A DNA stretch of 64,000 bases from Rhodospirillaceae bacterium (lineage in GTDB: Bacteria > Pseudomonadota > Gammaproteobacteria > Steroidobacterales > Rariloculaceae). The DNA lies in contig PBDA01000023.1 of assembly GCA_002718345.1 (NCBI GenBank), forward strand, positions 18,321 to 82,320. The letters are read 5' to 3'. Positions 8,676-17,124 of this stretch are shown here, piece after piece (within the stretch, counting starts at the first letter, position 1; every line of letters starts with the position of its first letter). The notes below the pieces were generated by a model. The model made no database searches. It worked only from the letters and a program-made list of their open reading frames with translations, and had not been told where the DNA came from. The position numbers were made by a program, and so were the translations under genes.

Positions 8676-9644
8676 ATGCCAAGACGATATAACGAAAGTA
8701 ATCTAGATATGAACATTCTTCGCGAAACAGCGGAGAAATGTAAAAACTGGGGGAGATGGGGTCCAGACGATGAGATAGGCACTCTCAATTTCATTAGCCC
8801 AGAGGACATTATTGCCGCGGCCAAACTAATTCGCAAAGGAAAAGTCTTTTCACTTGGACTTAACTTTGACAATAAAGGGCCTCAGGTCGGGCTTTGGGGA
8901 AATCGTTTTAATCCAATTCATACAATGACAGCAACTGGTACAGATGCAGTTGCTGGAAACCAAGATGACGGTAAATTGCGCTATGCAGATGACATGATTT
9001 CTTTGCCACTACAATGTGGAACACAGTGGGACGCTCTTGGTCACATTTTTTATGAAGACAAAATGTGGAATGGCTACGACGCTAGGCTTGTCGATAGTAA
9101 CGGTGCCAAAAAAAATGCAATAGATAAAATTAAGGATCGCGCTGTAGGAAGAGGAGTTTTGCTCGATGTAGCGAAACATGTTGGAGTGGAATCAATAGAG
9201 GAAGGAATGGCTGTTACTAATGAAGATCTTAACAACACAGCAGAAGCACAAGGCATAGAAATAAAACAAGGCGACTTTGTGATTGTTCGTACCGGAATGA
9301 TGGGTAAATGTCTTAGAGAAGAAGACTGGGGCGGATATGCAGGTGGCGATGCTCCAGGCCTCGCCTTTGAAACAGCTGAGTGGATTCACGAGAAAGAAAT
9401 TGCTGCTATATGCACGGATACTTGGGGTTGCGAGGTCAGGCCCAATGAAACCACTGAAGCACAACAGCCCTGGCACTGGGTTGTAATTCCTATGATTGGT
9501 ATAACAATGGGTGAAATTTTTGTTGTTGATGATTTGGCAGATGATTGCGCTGAGGATGGGGTCTATGAGTTCTTCTTTTGTGCACCACCACTTCCTATCT
9601 CTGGCGGCTGTGGGTCACCGCTTAATCCCATTGCGATAAAGTAA
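8676..9644 (+). CDS. Cyclase-family (kynurenine formamidase-like) metal hydrolase
   Basis: A 322-residue protein of the 'Cyclase' family (kynurenine formamidase, isatin hydrolase and relatives). The usual HxGTHxDxPxH metal motif appears as QCGTQWDALGH near residues 113-123, so the Asp and last His are kept while the first two His are Gln, as in a longer subfamily I recall but cannot check. GDFVIVRTG and an AICTDTWGCEV segment are conserved downstream; HWVVIPMIGI supplies a later His. CGAGGA stands six bases before ATG. It likely hydrolyses an amide or lactone in the cytoplasm. The molybdenum hydroxylase gene follows 117 bp downstream. Confidence 0.8.
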   Translation: MPRRYNESNLDMNILRETAEKCKNWGRWGPDDEIGTLNFISPEDIIAAAKLIRKGKVFSLGLNFDNKGPQVGLWGNRFNPIHTMTATGTDAVAGNQDDGKLRYADDMISLPLQCGTQWDALGHIFYEDKMWNGYDARLVDSNGAKKNAIDKIKDRAVGRGVLLDVAKHVGVESIEEGMAVTNEDLNNTAEAQGIEIKQGDFVIVRTGMMGKCLREEDWGGYAGGDAPGLAFETAEWIHEKEIAAICTDTWGCEVRPNETTEAQQPWHWVVIPMIGITMGEIFVVDDLADDCAEDGVYEFFFCAPPLPISGGCGSPLNPIAIK

Positions 9645-9761
9645 CCATCAAAAATGTATATCTTGACTTGAGATAATCTAAGAGGTGATCCTTAAAGTAC
9701 TGTTGATTCGTTCCACAATGCTAATGATCAGCGAGCAATAAAAAGCTCGGAGGGATAGGAA

Positions 9762-12170
9762 ATGACTTACTCTTTGCTTGGAAAAAATTTTATTCCACCT
9801 GATATTGAAGCAAAGGTTACTGGTAGAGCGAAGTATGCAGAAGACTTTCGTGTAGAAGGGATGGTCTTCTGTCGTCTTTTTCTGAGTCCAGTTCCCCATG
9901 GGTTGGTGAAAAATATCGAGGCTAGCGAAGCCCTGGCCATGGAAGGCGTGATCGGGATACTGACTGCTGATGAGGTTCCGTCACATCCGGCAAACCCAAT
10001 ACTCACTAATGAACCAAAATACATTGGTGAACCAATTTTAGCTGTTGCTGCTGTGGATGAAACTACAGCAATGGATGCATTAGATAAAATTCAAGTAGAA
10101 ATAGAACCTCTGGATTTTGTCGTAGATCCCCTTGATAGTCTCTATCCGGGAGGACCAAATGCCCGAACTGAAGGAAATGCGGCTGTTAGAGGAACTCCAA
10201 CAGAAGTTATTAAATGGACGGCCCAAGATTTTGCAGCCGTGCCAGATGACGTTCTTCCAATGGATGGTCAAGCGTTTGAAGAATGGTCCTTTGGAGACTT
10301 AGAAAATGCTTTTGATAATGCTGCCTTGGTGCTGGATGAGACCTTTGTTACTGAGGCAAATTCCCATCACTCTATGGAACCGCGCAGTAATATGGCTTAT
10401 TGGGAAAATGGACGCTGCCATATCTTTGGCTCAGGCCAAAGTCAAACATTTAATATGCCAGTTTTGTCCCGTCTTATTAACGAACCAATTGAAAACATTC
10501 GCTATGTGGGAGAATTTTGCGGAGGAGGCTTTGGCTCAAAAGGAACCTCCTACCCCGTGCAAGCAATTCCAGCCTTAATGTCGAAAAAGATTGGGCGTCC
10601 AGTAATGATGCGTATCAGTCGTGCGGAAGAATATTACTTAGGTGTCGCGCGCGGGGGTTTTCAAGGAAGGGCCAGACTAGCCTTCCGTGAAGATGGCCGC
10701 ATTACTGCAGCAGACATTTACATAGTGCAAGACGCTGGAGCAACACCAGGATTTTGGGATTTTCGAGCTGCAGCTGAATACGTAGCTGTCACATATACTC
10801 CTCTCTCCATGCGTATGAGCGCTGTCCCTATTCATACAAATACCGTCCCTCGTGGCCCCCAAAGAGGGCCAGGCCAAAACCAGATGGCTAATGCAATGGA
10901 ACCACTTATTGATAAAGCGGCCAACCAATTATCGATTAGCAAATTAGATATCAGAAAAATCAATGCTCCAACTCACGATTCATTAGTAGCTGAGGAACAC
11001 GGCAATCTTGTGCCGCTCACAAGTGCATTTATGAATGAAGCCTTGGAAAGAGGCGCTGAAATGTTCAACTGGACAGAAAGGAGCGCTAGAAGCGGACAAA
11101 AAAACGGCTCGAAGGTTACAGGAGTTGCAATAGGACAAGGTTTTCACCCTGCAAGCTTCTCCGGATTTGACGGACTAATCCGACTAAGTCCAGAAGGTAA
11201 ACTACACATTCATACTGGCGTGGGCAATCTAGGTACTTATTCCCATACGGGGACCTCGCGTGTTGCTGCTGAGGTTTTAAAATGCAATTGGGAAAACTGT
11301 CTTGTCATACGTGGCGACTCTAACCTTCATCTTCCATGGAATTCTGGCCAGTTTGGTAGTAATACAAGTGGAACTATAACTAGAACAGCTTATGCTGCTG
11401 CCATTAATGCCATTGAGAAATTAAAAGAAATTGCTGCTATAGATATGGGTGGAACTGTTGACGATTATGATATCGGAGATGAAAGAGTATTTCGAAAAAA
11501 TGATTCATCGTTAAATATGACCTATGCGGCTGCGGCACAACGAGCTATTGAACTTGGTGGAAAGTTTAGTGGAGAAGAAATGCCTGATGACATCCACCCA
11601 ATAACCAAATCAGCAGTGCGTGGGCTTGCAGGTACAGGATTGATAGGTGTTGCCAAAGATAATCTTGATCCGGGCGGACTAACACCAGCACTAGTAGCAG
11701 GCTTTATGGAAATAGAGCTAGACATTGAGACCGGGAAATTGGACATTATCGAATACGTCGCTGTAGCAGATTGTGGAACGGTTGTTCACCCACAGGGTTT
11801 AGCAACGCAGATCAAAAGTGGTGCAGTAATGGGTATAGGCCATGCCACTCTCGAACGAATAATCTACGACCCACAAACAGGCCTACCAGGCAATATTGGT
11901 TTTTATCAGGCTAAGCCACCTTCTTATCTTGACGTTCCATCTAATATGCAAGTGGCCGCATTGGATGAACCTGACTTTGTTAACCCAGTAGGTGTAAAAG
12001 GGGTGGGAGAACCTGTGATGGGAGCTGCCTCTGCAGCTTTAGTATGCGCAATTTCAGATGCGCTTGGTGGGCATTACTTTAACCGCACACCAATTGTTAG
12101 AGACATGATCGTTAATGCTTCGGCAGGGCAAGCACAAAGTCATAAACCACTTCAAATAAATACAGCGTAA
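9762..12170 (+). CDS. Xanthine dehydrogenase-family molybdopterin-binding large subunit
   Basis: An 802-residue molybdenum hydroxylase catalytic subunit (XDH/CoxL-like). It starts with the fold typical of domain 1 (VTGRAKYAEDF), has the Moco-contacting GGGFGSKG near residue 254-261, a proline-rich PRGPQRGPGQ where CO dehydrogenase carries its loop Cys, a QAxG-type IGQGFHPASFSG, and the catalytic Glu in GVKGVGEPVMG near the C terminus. GGAGGGATAGGAA gives a strong ribosome binding site. Such subunits normally work with 2Fe-2S and FAD subunits; neither is encoded nearby. It hydroxylates an aldehyde or N-heterocycle, substrate unknown. Context with the cyclase suggests an aromatic or heterocyclic breakdown route (inference). 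Confidence 0.88.
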   Translation: MTYSLLGKNFIPPDIEAKVTGRAKYAEDFRVEGMVFCRLFLSPVPHGLVKNIEASEALAMEGVIGILTADEVPSHPANPILTNEPKYIGEPILAVAAVDETTAMDALDKIQVEIEPLDFVVDPLDSLYPGGPNARTEGNAAVRGTPTEVIKWTAQDFAAVPDDVLPMDGQAFEEWSFGDLENAFDNAALVLDETFVTEANSHHSMEPRSNMAYWENGRCHIFGSGQSQTFNMPVLSRLINEPIENIRYVGEFCGGGFGSKGTSYPVQAIPALMSKKIGRPVMMRISRAEEYYLGVARGGFQGRARLAFREDGRITAADIYIVQDAGATPGFWDFRAAAEYVAVTYTPLSMRMSAVPIHTNTVPRGPQRGPGQNQMANAMEPLIDKAANQLSISKLDIRKINAPTHDSLVAEEHGNLVPLTSAFMNEALERGAEMFNWTERSARSGQKNGSKVTGVAIGQGFHPASFSGFDGLIRLSPEGKLHIHTGVGNLGTYSHTGTSRVAAEVLKCNWENCLVIRGDSNLHLPWNSGQFGSNTSGTITRTAYAAAINAIEKLKEIAAIDMGGTVDDYDIGDERVFRKNDSSLNMTYAAAAQRAIELGGKFSGEEMPDDIHPITKSAVRGLAGTGLIGVAKDNLDPGGLTPALVAGFMEIELDIETGKLDIIEYVAVADCGTVVHPQGLATQIKSGAVMGIGHATLERIIYDPQTGLPGNIGFYQAKPPSYLDVPSNMQVAALDEPDFVNPVGVKGVGEPVMGAASAALVCAISDALGGHYFNRTPIVRDMIVNASAGQAQSHKPLQINTA

Positions 12171-12209
12171 TCAATTATTGGCTGCCTTCGGGTTCTGTAA
12201 ATAGAGGCT

Positions 12210-13334
12210 TTAGTCTAAATAGAATGCCTCTGGGTCAATTGGCAGCTCAACTTCTTCGCCAAGCCTGGCAGATCGGTCCATTGCCATGGTCATTAGCAAG
12301 TTTCTATGTCCGTCAGCGGCAGAAGCATGCGGTGATTCAATACCCAACATGATTCTAGTAAACCAAGAGATTGTTTCCTCCTTCATGGGACCCCATAGCT
12401 GGTCATTCCAAATATCGCCAGGAGGATAGCTAGTCAAAAAGTCTACATGGCGTTCCATAGGAGGCTCAAAACCTCGGGTTCTATAACCAGCAGGAAGAGA
12501 TTCCTCTGTTGCTAACACAAGATCTCGGTGGGTATCTTCTACGTCTATAACACCCTTAGTACCAACAATACCAATCTCAATTCCATAAACAGCACCTGGC
12601 CAAACAACTGGTAATGCCCAACTTATATTCATTGAAAAAATAGTTCCATCTTCCATGGTAAAGACCCCGAATGTAGAGTCCTTTGTGCCAAGCGAACCAA
12701 GCACCTTATCTGTAGAACGCGCATATACAGAGACTGGCACCTTCCCTTCCATTAACCACATAGACATATCTAAACTGTGTGTCCCAGATACAACCATTGG
12801 AGTGAGATTGTTTCTTTCAGTTGTTTTTTCAAGTGTCGCTATAGGCACCATACGATTCATTAAAGCGCGAGTTACAACTGAATGTACATCACCAATCTGG
12901 CCTTCATTTAAGCGTTCTTTAATAGTTAAAAAACGTCTACGAAAACGTTGTGTATAGGCAACGCATGCATCTACCTCTTTTTCATTAATTGCATTAAGTA
13001 TCTGTGCCGATTCACGAGGATCGGTTGCAAGTGGCTTCTCTATAAATAGTTTGTGTCCACGGTCCACAGCCATAAGCGCAGGTGCTGTATGGCGATTCTC
13101 ATCAGTAAGTACCATTACAGCATTTACTTCTGGTCGATCCAGCAATTCCTCAAAAGATTCAGTAAAAAAATCTGCTTTTGTATCATCGGCCAGTTGTTTG
13201 CCAACTTCAGGTTTTTCGTCACAAAGACCTAGCCATTCAACGCCAGGGAACTGTCGTGCAAATTTAGCGCGGATTCGCCCGATTGTGCCACAACCGATAA
13301 TTGCGAGACCTATATTGTCCATCTTTTCAGTCAT
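12210..13334 (-). CDS. Gfo/Idh/MocA-family oxidoreductase (with TctBA-1)
   Basis: A 374-residue NAD(P)-dependent dehydrogenase. The Rossmann motif IIGCGTIGRIRA is near the N terminus, the catalytic-lysine motif is EKPLATDPRE, and the QRFRRRF region and a C-terminal sheet domain follow. The frame is open to 13394, but the ATG at 13334 has AGGA eight bases upstream and overlaps the tctA stop by 8 bp, pointing to coupled translation. The family oxidises sugars, inositols and sugar acids. It is a paralogue of the gene at 23778-24839, sharing EDTHRD/DDTHRD and a QRF motif, and each sits by a TctAB pair. Confidence 0.9.
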   Translation of the reverse strand: MTEKMDNIGLAIIGCGTIGRIRAKFARQFPGVEWLGLCDEKPEVGKQLADDTKADFFTESFEELLDRPEVNAVMVLTDENRHTAPALMAVDRGHKLFIEKPLATDPRESAQILNAINEKEVDACVAYTQRFRRRFLTIKERLNEGQIGDVHSVVTRALMNRMVPIATLEKTTERNNLTPMVVSGTHSLDMSMWLMEGKVPVSVYARSTDKVLGSLGTKDSTFGVFTMEDGTIFSMNISWALPVVWPGAVYGIEIGIVGTKGVIDVEDTHRDLVLATEESLPAGYRTRGFEPPMERHVDFLTSYPPGDIWNDQLWGPMKEETISWFTRIMLGIESPHASAADGHRNLLMTMAMDRSARLGEEVELPIDPEAFYLD

Positions 13335-14835
13335 TGATAATTTCCTGTGGCTTCCCTCGCCTAAAGATACCGTCATAAAAAGTGTAAATAACAATCAATA
13401 GTAAGATCGTTCCAAGTTTGCGATCCCATAAAACATTGAAAAAACCACTGTCTTCAAAAACTAGCAATGCCCGCCTAAGATTTTCATCTGCCAACGGTCC
13501 TAGAATTACTGCTAAAACAAGCGGCGCCAATGGAAACCCTAATTGATGCAAAACATATCCTAATAGCCCAGCAATTAGCATCACATAAACATCAAAAAAA
13601 CTAAGGTTAACCGCAAAAGAACCAAGGATACAAATGGGAAGAATCAAAGGCATTAATAGCGTTTTTGGCAAACTAAATAATTTTACACACGGCTTTATTA
13701 GCGCAATTGCCATACCATACATAAAGAAATTGGCAATAATCAGACCGATGTAAATAAAATAAATGAGTCCAGGATTTTCAATTTGGATCAATGGTCCAAC
13801 GACCACATTTTTTAGTTGAAGAGCAGCAAGAATAGCTGCCGCTGCTGCATTTCCAGGTATACCAAGTGCTAGCGTAGGCAACATAGAACCTCCAACATTT
13901 GCGTTATTAGCCACTTCTGCACATACAATGGCTTCGTAACTACCCTTACCCCATTTCTTTTTTTCTTCTTTTGATGCACGTCGCCTTCCAACATCATAAG
14001 CAAAAAAAGAAGCAACATTTGCACCAGCACCTGGAATCGCCCCAATGATTGTGCCAATGATCCCTGACCTAAAACTTGGCGCCATATACTTTTTAAAAGC
14101 CTGTAAAGATGGAAGAACTCGTCCAACATTTGATGGGATCTTCGGTGGGCTTTTTTGTGGCAGCACGCGCAGTATTTCTGATATACCAAATAATCCTATA
14201 AGCACCGGTATAAAACCGATCCCATCACTCAAGTAAAAAGAGTCTAGAGTGAATCGGGAAACTCCATGAATAGCATCCAAACCAACAAAAGAAATTAATA
14301 GCCCGATCCAACCAGAAATCCAACCTTTTATAGGCATATCCATAGAAGACATAGAGCCACAAATTGCAATTCCCCATAAGGAAAGAAGAAACATTTCCCA
14401 TGAACGGAACTGCAAAGCGAGAAAAAGTACGGCTGGTATAAGCGCGATCAGCAAAAGTATGCCTACCCAGTTACCCAAAAAAGATGCGGAAATTGCAGTC
14501 CCTAAAGCAAGACCTCCATCGCCACGACGGGCAAGAGCATATCCCTCTATCATGGTTGGTACCGCATCAGGAGTACCAGGAATATTAACGAGCACGGCAG
14601 AGATTGCTCCACCAAACACACAGCCCGTATAGACACCCAGCATAAACATGATAGCTGCGGACTGTGACATGCCTACAGTAAGACCGATCAATAAAGTCAT
14701 TGCCATCGTTGTGGAAAGGCCCGGCATCGCACCCCATAGAATCCCTAGAGTTACTCCAGAAAGACAGGTAACCCACAACCATGGATTTTGAAGGATAATT
14801 AGAAACTGTTCCTGTATTTGCGGCAGTGCTTCCAT
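13327..14835 (-). CDS. tctA: Tripartite tricarboxylate transporter large permease (TTT-1)
   Basis: A 502-residue TctA permease. Family marks visible are GAMPGLSTTMAM near the N terminus, FMLGVYTGCVFGGAISAVLVNIPG, GAIPGAGANVASFFAYDVG, and the ALGIPGNAAAAAILAAL segment. About 11-12 transmembrane segments. The frame extends one TTG codon upstream of the ATG at 14835; the ATG lies 8 bases after the tctB stop. It takes up a carboxylate using the ion gradient and a periplasmic TctC protein. No tctC is next to it, unlike the second TTT system at 20729-23746, so it may use a remote or shared binding protein. Confidence 0.92.
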   Translation of the reverse strand: MEALPQIQEQFLIILQNPWLWVTCLSGVTLGILWGAMPGLSTTMAMTLLIGLTVGMSQSAAIMFMLGVYTGCVFGGAISAVLVNIPGTPDAVPTMIEGYALARRGDGGLALGTAISASFLGNWVGILLLIALIPAVLFLALQFRSWEMFLLSLWGIAICGSMSSMDMPIKGWISGWIGLLISFVGLDAIHGVSRFTLDSFYLSDGIGFIPVLIGLFGISEILRVLPQKSPPKIPSNVGRVLPSLQAFKKYMAPSFRSGIIGTIIGAIPGAGANVASFFAYDVGRRRASKEEKKKWGKGSYEAIVCAEVANNANVGGSMLPTLALGIPGNAAAAAILAALQLKNVVVGPLIQIENPGLIYFIYIGLIIANFFMYGMAIALIKPCVKLFSLPKTLLMPLILPICILGSFAVNLSFFDVYVMLIAGLLGYVLHQLGFPLAPLVLAVILGPLADENLRRALLVFEDSGFFNVLWDRKLGTILLLIVIYTFYDGIFRRGKPQEIIND

Positions 14836-14843
14836 CAAACAAC

Positions 14844-15434
14844 TCAGAAAGTCTCTGGCATTAGAATGCCAAAACCATAACGAAAAATAATTGTAAGAGA
14901 TTCAACTAACACGGTAGTAATGAGCAAACACTGAACTAAGGATCCTTTCCAAAATATTTTAAGAATATAGGTAACCATTATTACTGAGATCACCTCATAA
15001 CTGCTGATCTGATAATTAAATGGGATAAACGGTATACGAAAATCAATGTTTACGAACGCAACCAACAAAACATAGGCCACGATAAGCACAGCAAGCAGCA
15101 GTCGTCGTTGTGCTTCTTCAGACCAATGCAAAATAGATGAGCTAATCGATACTTTACCCAGATTAGAAAGCGCTCCAGCTTGAATTGCTTGCACGGCTAG
15201 TATGAAAGCCATCAATAATAATGTAGCTCCTACTATAAATGGTAATAGGCCAGGCGCAGTATAAAGTGAACCTGGAACACTGAGACGCAGCGAAAAAAAC
15301 ATAGTTAGCATTGCTAATAACCCCACCAGTGCCGCACCTAGAAGGTTTTTTCCTGGTGATATCATCTCCTCAGGACATTTAGCACTGCCTGATGGTGTTG
15401 TTTCTTCAACAGACATATTTTTTTGTGTTTTCAT
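14844..15434 (-). CDS. tctB: Tripartite tricarboxylate transporter small permease (TTT-1)
   Basis: A 196-residue membrane protein with a hydrophilic N-terminal 30 residues, then four hydrophobic segments (about 32-52, 62-82, 110-128 and 145-195). Size, position directly before tctA and the LPFIVGATLLLMAF segment identify it as TctB, which is otherwise weakly conserved. Translation may start at 15434 or at the Met seven codons later. It is the first gene of the minus-strand tctB-tctA-Gfo/Idh operon and is divergent from the M24-like gene at 15809. Confidence 0.82.
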   Translation of the reverse strand: MKTQKNMSVEETTPSGSAKCPEEMISPGKNLLGAALVGLLAMLTMFFSLRLSVPGSLYTAPGLLPFIVGATLLLMAFILAVQAIQAGALSNLGKVSISSSILHWSEEAQRRLLLAVLIVAYVLLVAFVNIDFRIPFIPFNYQISSYEVISVIMVTYILKIFWKGSLVQCLLITTVLVESLTIIFRYGFGILMPETF

Positions 15435-15808
15435 CTAATAATGGACGGAATGTGCCGAGGAAAATATAAAAAACTAGTCTCTTTGACACAAAAATAGCCC
15501 TCCTTTAGGTAATAACCGTAAGATCTATCAACGACCCCACTTCTGTTAACCATTTTTTTAGAGGGCATCTTATTAAAACATTCTTACAAGACTCATTATC
15601 TCGTGCAACCCACATAATCCAGATGATCCGCCAATGGGTGTTTCATGTACTGATTAGCTAGCGTAAAATCTATCCTGACAGTTACTTGAAGTGCTCAAGA
15701 TATTACTTTTTCAAGTAGCCGCGAACTACAGCACATTTTAAAACGAATGACATTGAGATGATGGGGCAATAATGACCCTCAGTTTTTTGCATCGATAGGG
15801 GATCAAGC
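15435..15808. promoter_or_regulatory. 374-bp divergent intergenic region
   Basis: Non-coding gap between the divergent tctBA operon and the M24-PEP-dehydrogenase operon, so it should hold both promoters. No open frame or RNA gene is apparent. It contains an inverted repeat at 15683-15717 and the ribosome binding site GGGG (about 15798-15801) for the gene at 15809. No clear -35/-10 pair could be assigned with confidence. Confidence 0.5.
15683..15717. repeat. Inverted repeat, possible operator
   Basis: TACTTGAA (15683-15690) is repeated inverted as TTCAAGTA (15710-15717), and a second partial copy TCAAG at 15696-15700 can pair with CTTGA. Nested copies of a CTTGA/TCAAG half-site in a divergent promoter region look like a regulator binding site, but no regulator is encoded nearby. 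Confidence 0.35.
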
Positions 15809-17092
15809 ATGGCGAATTTCGGTACAGTAGGATTAGATTGGCAGCAGCGAGTTAATTGGGACCGGCTGCGGACTTATAGACTTGAAAGAGCTAGAGAAAA
15901 AATGAAAGCTCATGGACTTGGCGCATTGGTACTTATGTATGATGAAAACGTGCGCTACGTCACAAGCACAATGACACCAGGATGGAACAGACTAAAACCT
16001 GGGCTACGCTATGCGATGCTCTGTGGAGATGATCCACCCGTTATATTTGAGCAAGGTGACATCGGAATGCAAATCGAGAGACACTCCCCCTGGATTCCAC
16101 CTGAAAATGTTCGCTACTCCTATGCATGGATTAAAGGTGCTGCCGGTCCAGCATCAGACCAGCAGGTCAAGAAATTCACAAACGCCGTGCTTCAAGAAAT
16201 GAAGAAAAGCAATGTTGCTGGTGAGAAAGTAGGAATTGATTTTGTTGATATCAATATCATAGGTGCTTTCAAAGAAGCAGGAATTGATTGGACTGATGGT
16301 ATGAGCCCAATGATGGAAGCCCGTGCTGTTAAAAATGTCGACGAACAGGAATGCTTCCGCATTGTTGGCGCAATTGGAGATGCAGCTCATTGGGAAACGA
16401 TGAAATTCTTACGTCCTGGGCTAACTGAGAATCAAGTCACAGCCCATATCATGGAGTTTTTGTACAACATCCCTGGAATGGAAGACGTTGAGGATGTCAT
16501 TGTGTCTTCTGGGCCAAACACCTGGCCAAACTGGAGAAACTTTTCCGACCGAATCATAAAACCGGGTGATATTGTCTTTATGGACCTTGCAGCGCTCACA
16601 TGGAATGGCTATAAATCCTGCTACTACCGAACTTATTGTGTAGGTAAGGAGCCATCACAAAAACAGAAGGATATATATGCTTTAGCGCTAGAATGGCTCT
16701 ATAAGGCCATCAATGAGGTAAAGGTCGGCGCAACAACTAAAGATATTGCTTCAGTTTGGCCCTCTGCAAAAGAGACTTGGGGCTATGAAGAAGAGGATCA
16801 GGCTGCAGCTAATCTTTGGGGGCATGGCCTAGGGCTAGCTCAGTATGATCCACCTGTAATATCTCGAATTTGGTCAATTGACCATCCGATTGATATTAAG
16901 GAGGGAATGACTTTTGCGCTTGAGACACAGCATGGAATCCCATTTGAGTACGGTGTTCGCATAGAAGAAATGCTGATCGTTCACAAGGATCATACCGAGA
17001 TAGTTTCAAACTTCCCGGTAGAACAAATTACTGTTGTTGACCCAATCCCAGGCTATGCGGCACCAGACTCACGAGACCGCAAACTAGTCTAG
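15809..17092 (+). CDS. M24-family (creatinase/prolidase-fold) protein with altered metal site
   Basis: A 427-residue protein with the two-domain pita-bread fold of Xaa-Pro peptidases, creatinase and DddP. The N-terminal creatinase-like domain covers about 20-170 and the catalytic domain 180-410. Canonical M24 ligands are Asp, Asp, His, Glu, Glu. Here Asp259, His339 (GHGLGL), Glu372 (FALET) and Glu386 (RIEE) align, but the second Asp of the GYxSDxTRT motif is Cys271 (GYKSCYYRT), with one extra residue between the two positions. It may bind metal differently or act without two metals, so peptidase activity should not be assumed. It leads a three-gene operon with the PEP-synthase-like gene and a hydroxyacid dehydrogenase. 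Confidence 0.85.
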   Translation: MANFGTVGLDWQQRVNWDRLRTYRLERAREKMKAHGLGALVLMYDENVRYVTSTMTPGWNRLKPGLRYAMLCGDDPPVIFEQGDIGMQIERHSPWIPPENVRYSYAWIKGAAGPASDQQVKKFTNAVLQEMKKSNVAGEKVGIDFVDINIIGAFKEAGIDWTDGMSPMMEARAVKNVDEQECFRIVGAIGDAAHWETMKFLRPGLTENQVTAHIMEFLYNIPGMEDVEDVIVSSGPNTWPNWRNFSDRIIKPGDIVFMDLAALTWNGYKSCYYRTYCVGKEPSQKQKDIYALALEWLYKAINEVKVGATTKDIASVWPSAKETWGYEEEDQAAANLWGHGLGLAQYDPPVISRIWSIDHPIDIKEGMTFALETQHGIPFEYGVRIEEMLIVHKDHTEIVSNFPVEQITVVDPIPGYAAPDSRDRKLV

Positions 17093-17124
17093 TTCTGGAA
17101 TTATTGAGCTCAAAGGATGGTTTA

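Noticed and set aside
15809..17092. DMSP lyase DddP
   Set aside because: Same M24 fold, but the DddP-type metal Asp residues are not all present (Cys271, no DxD pair), so a DMSP lyase call is not supported.
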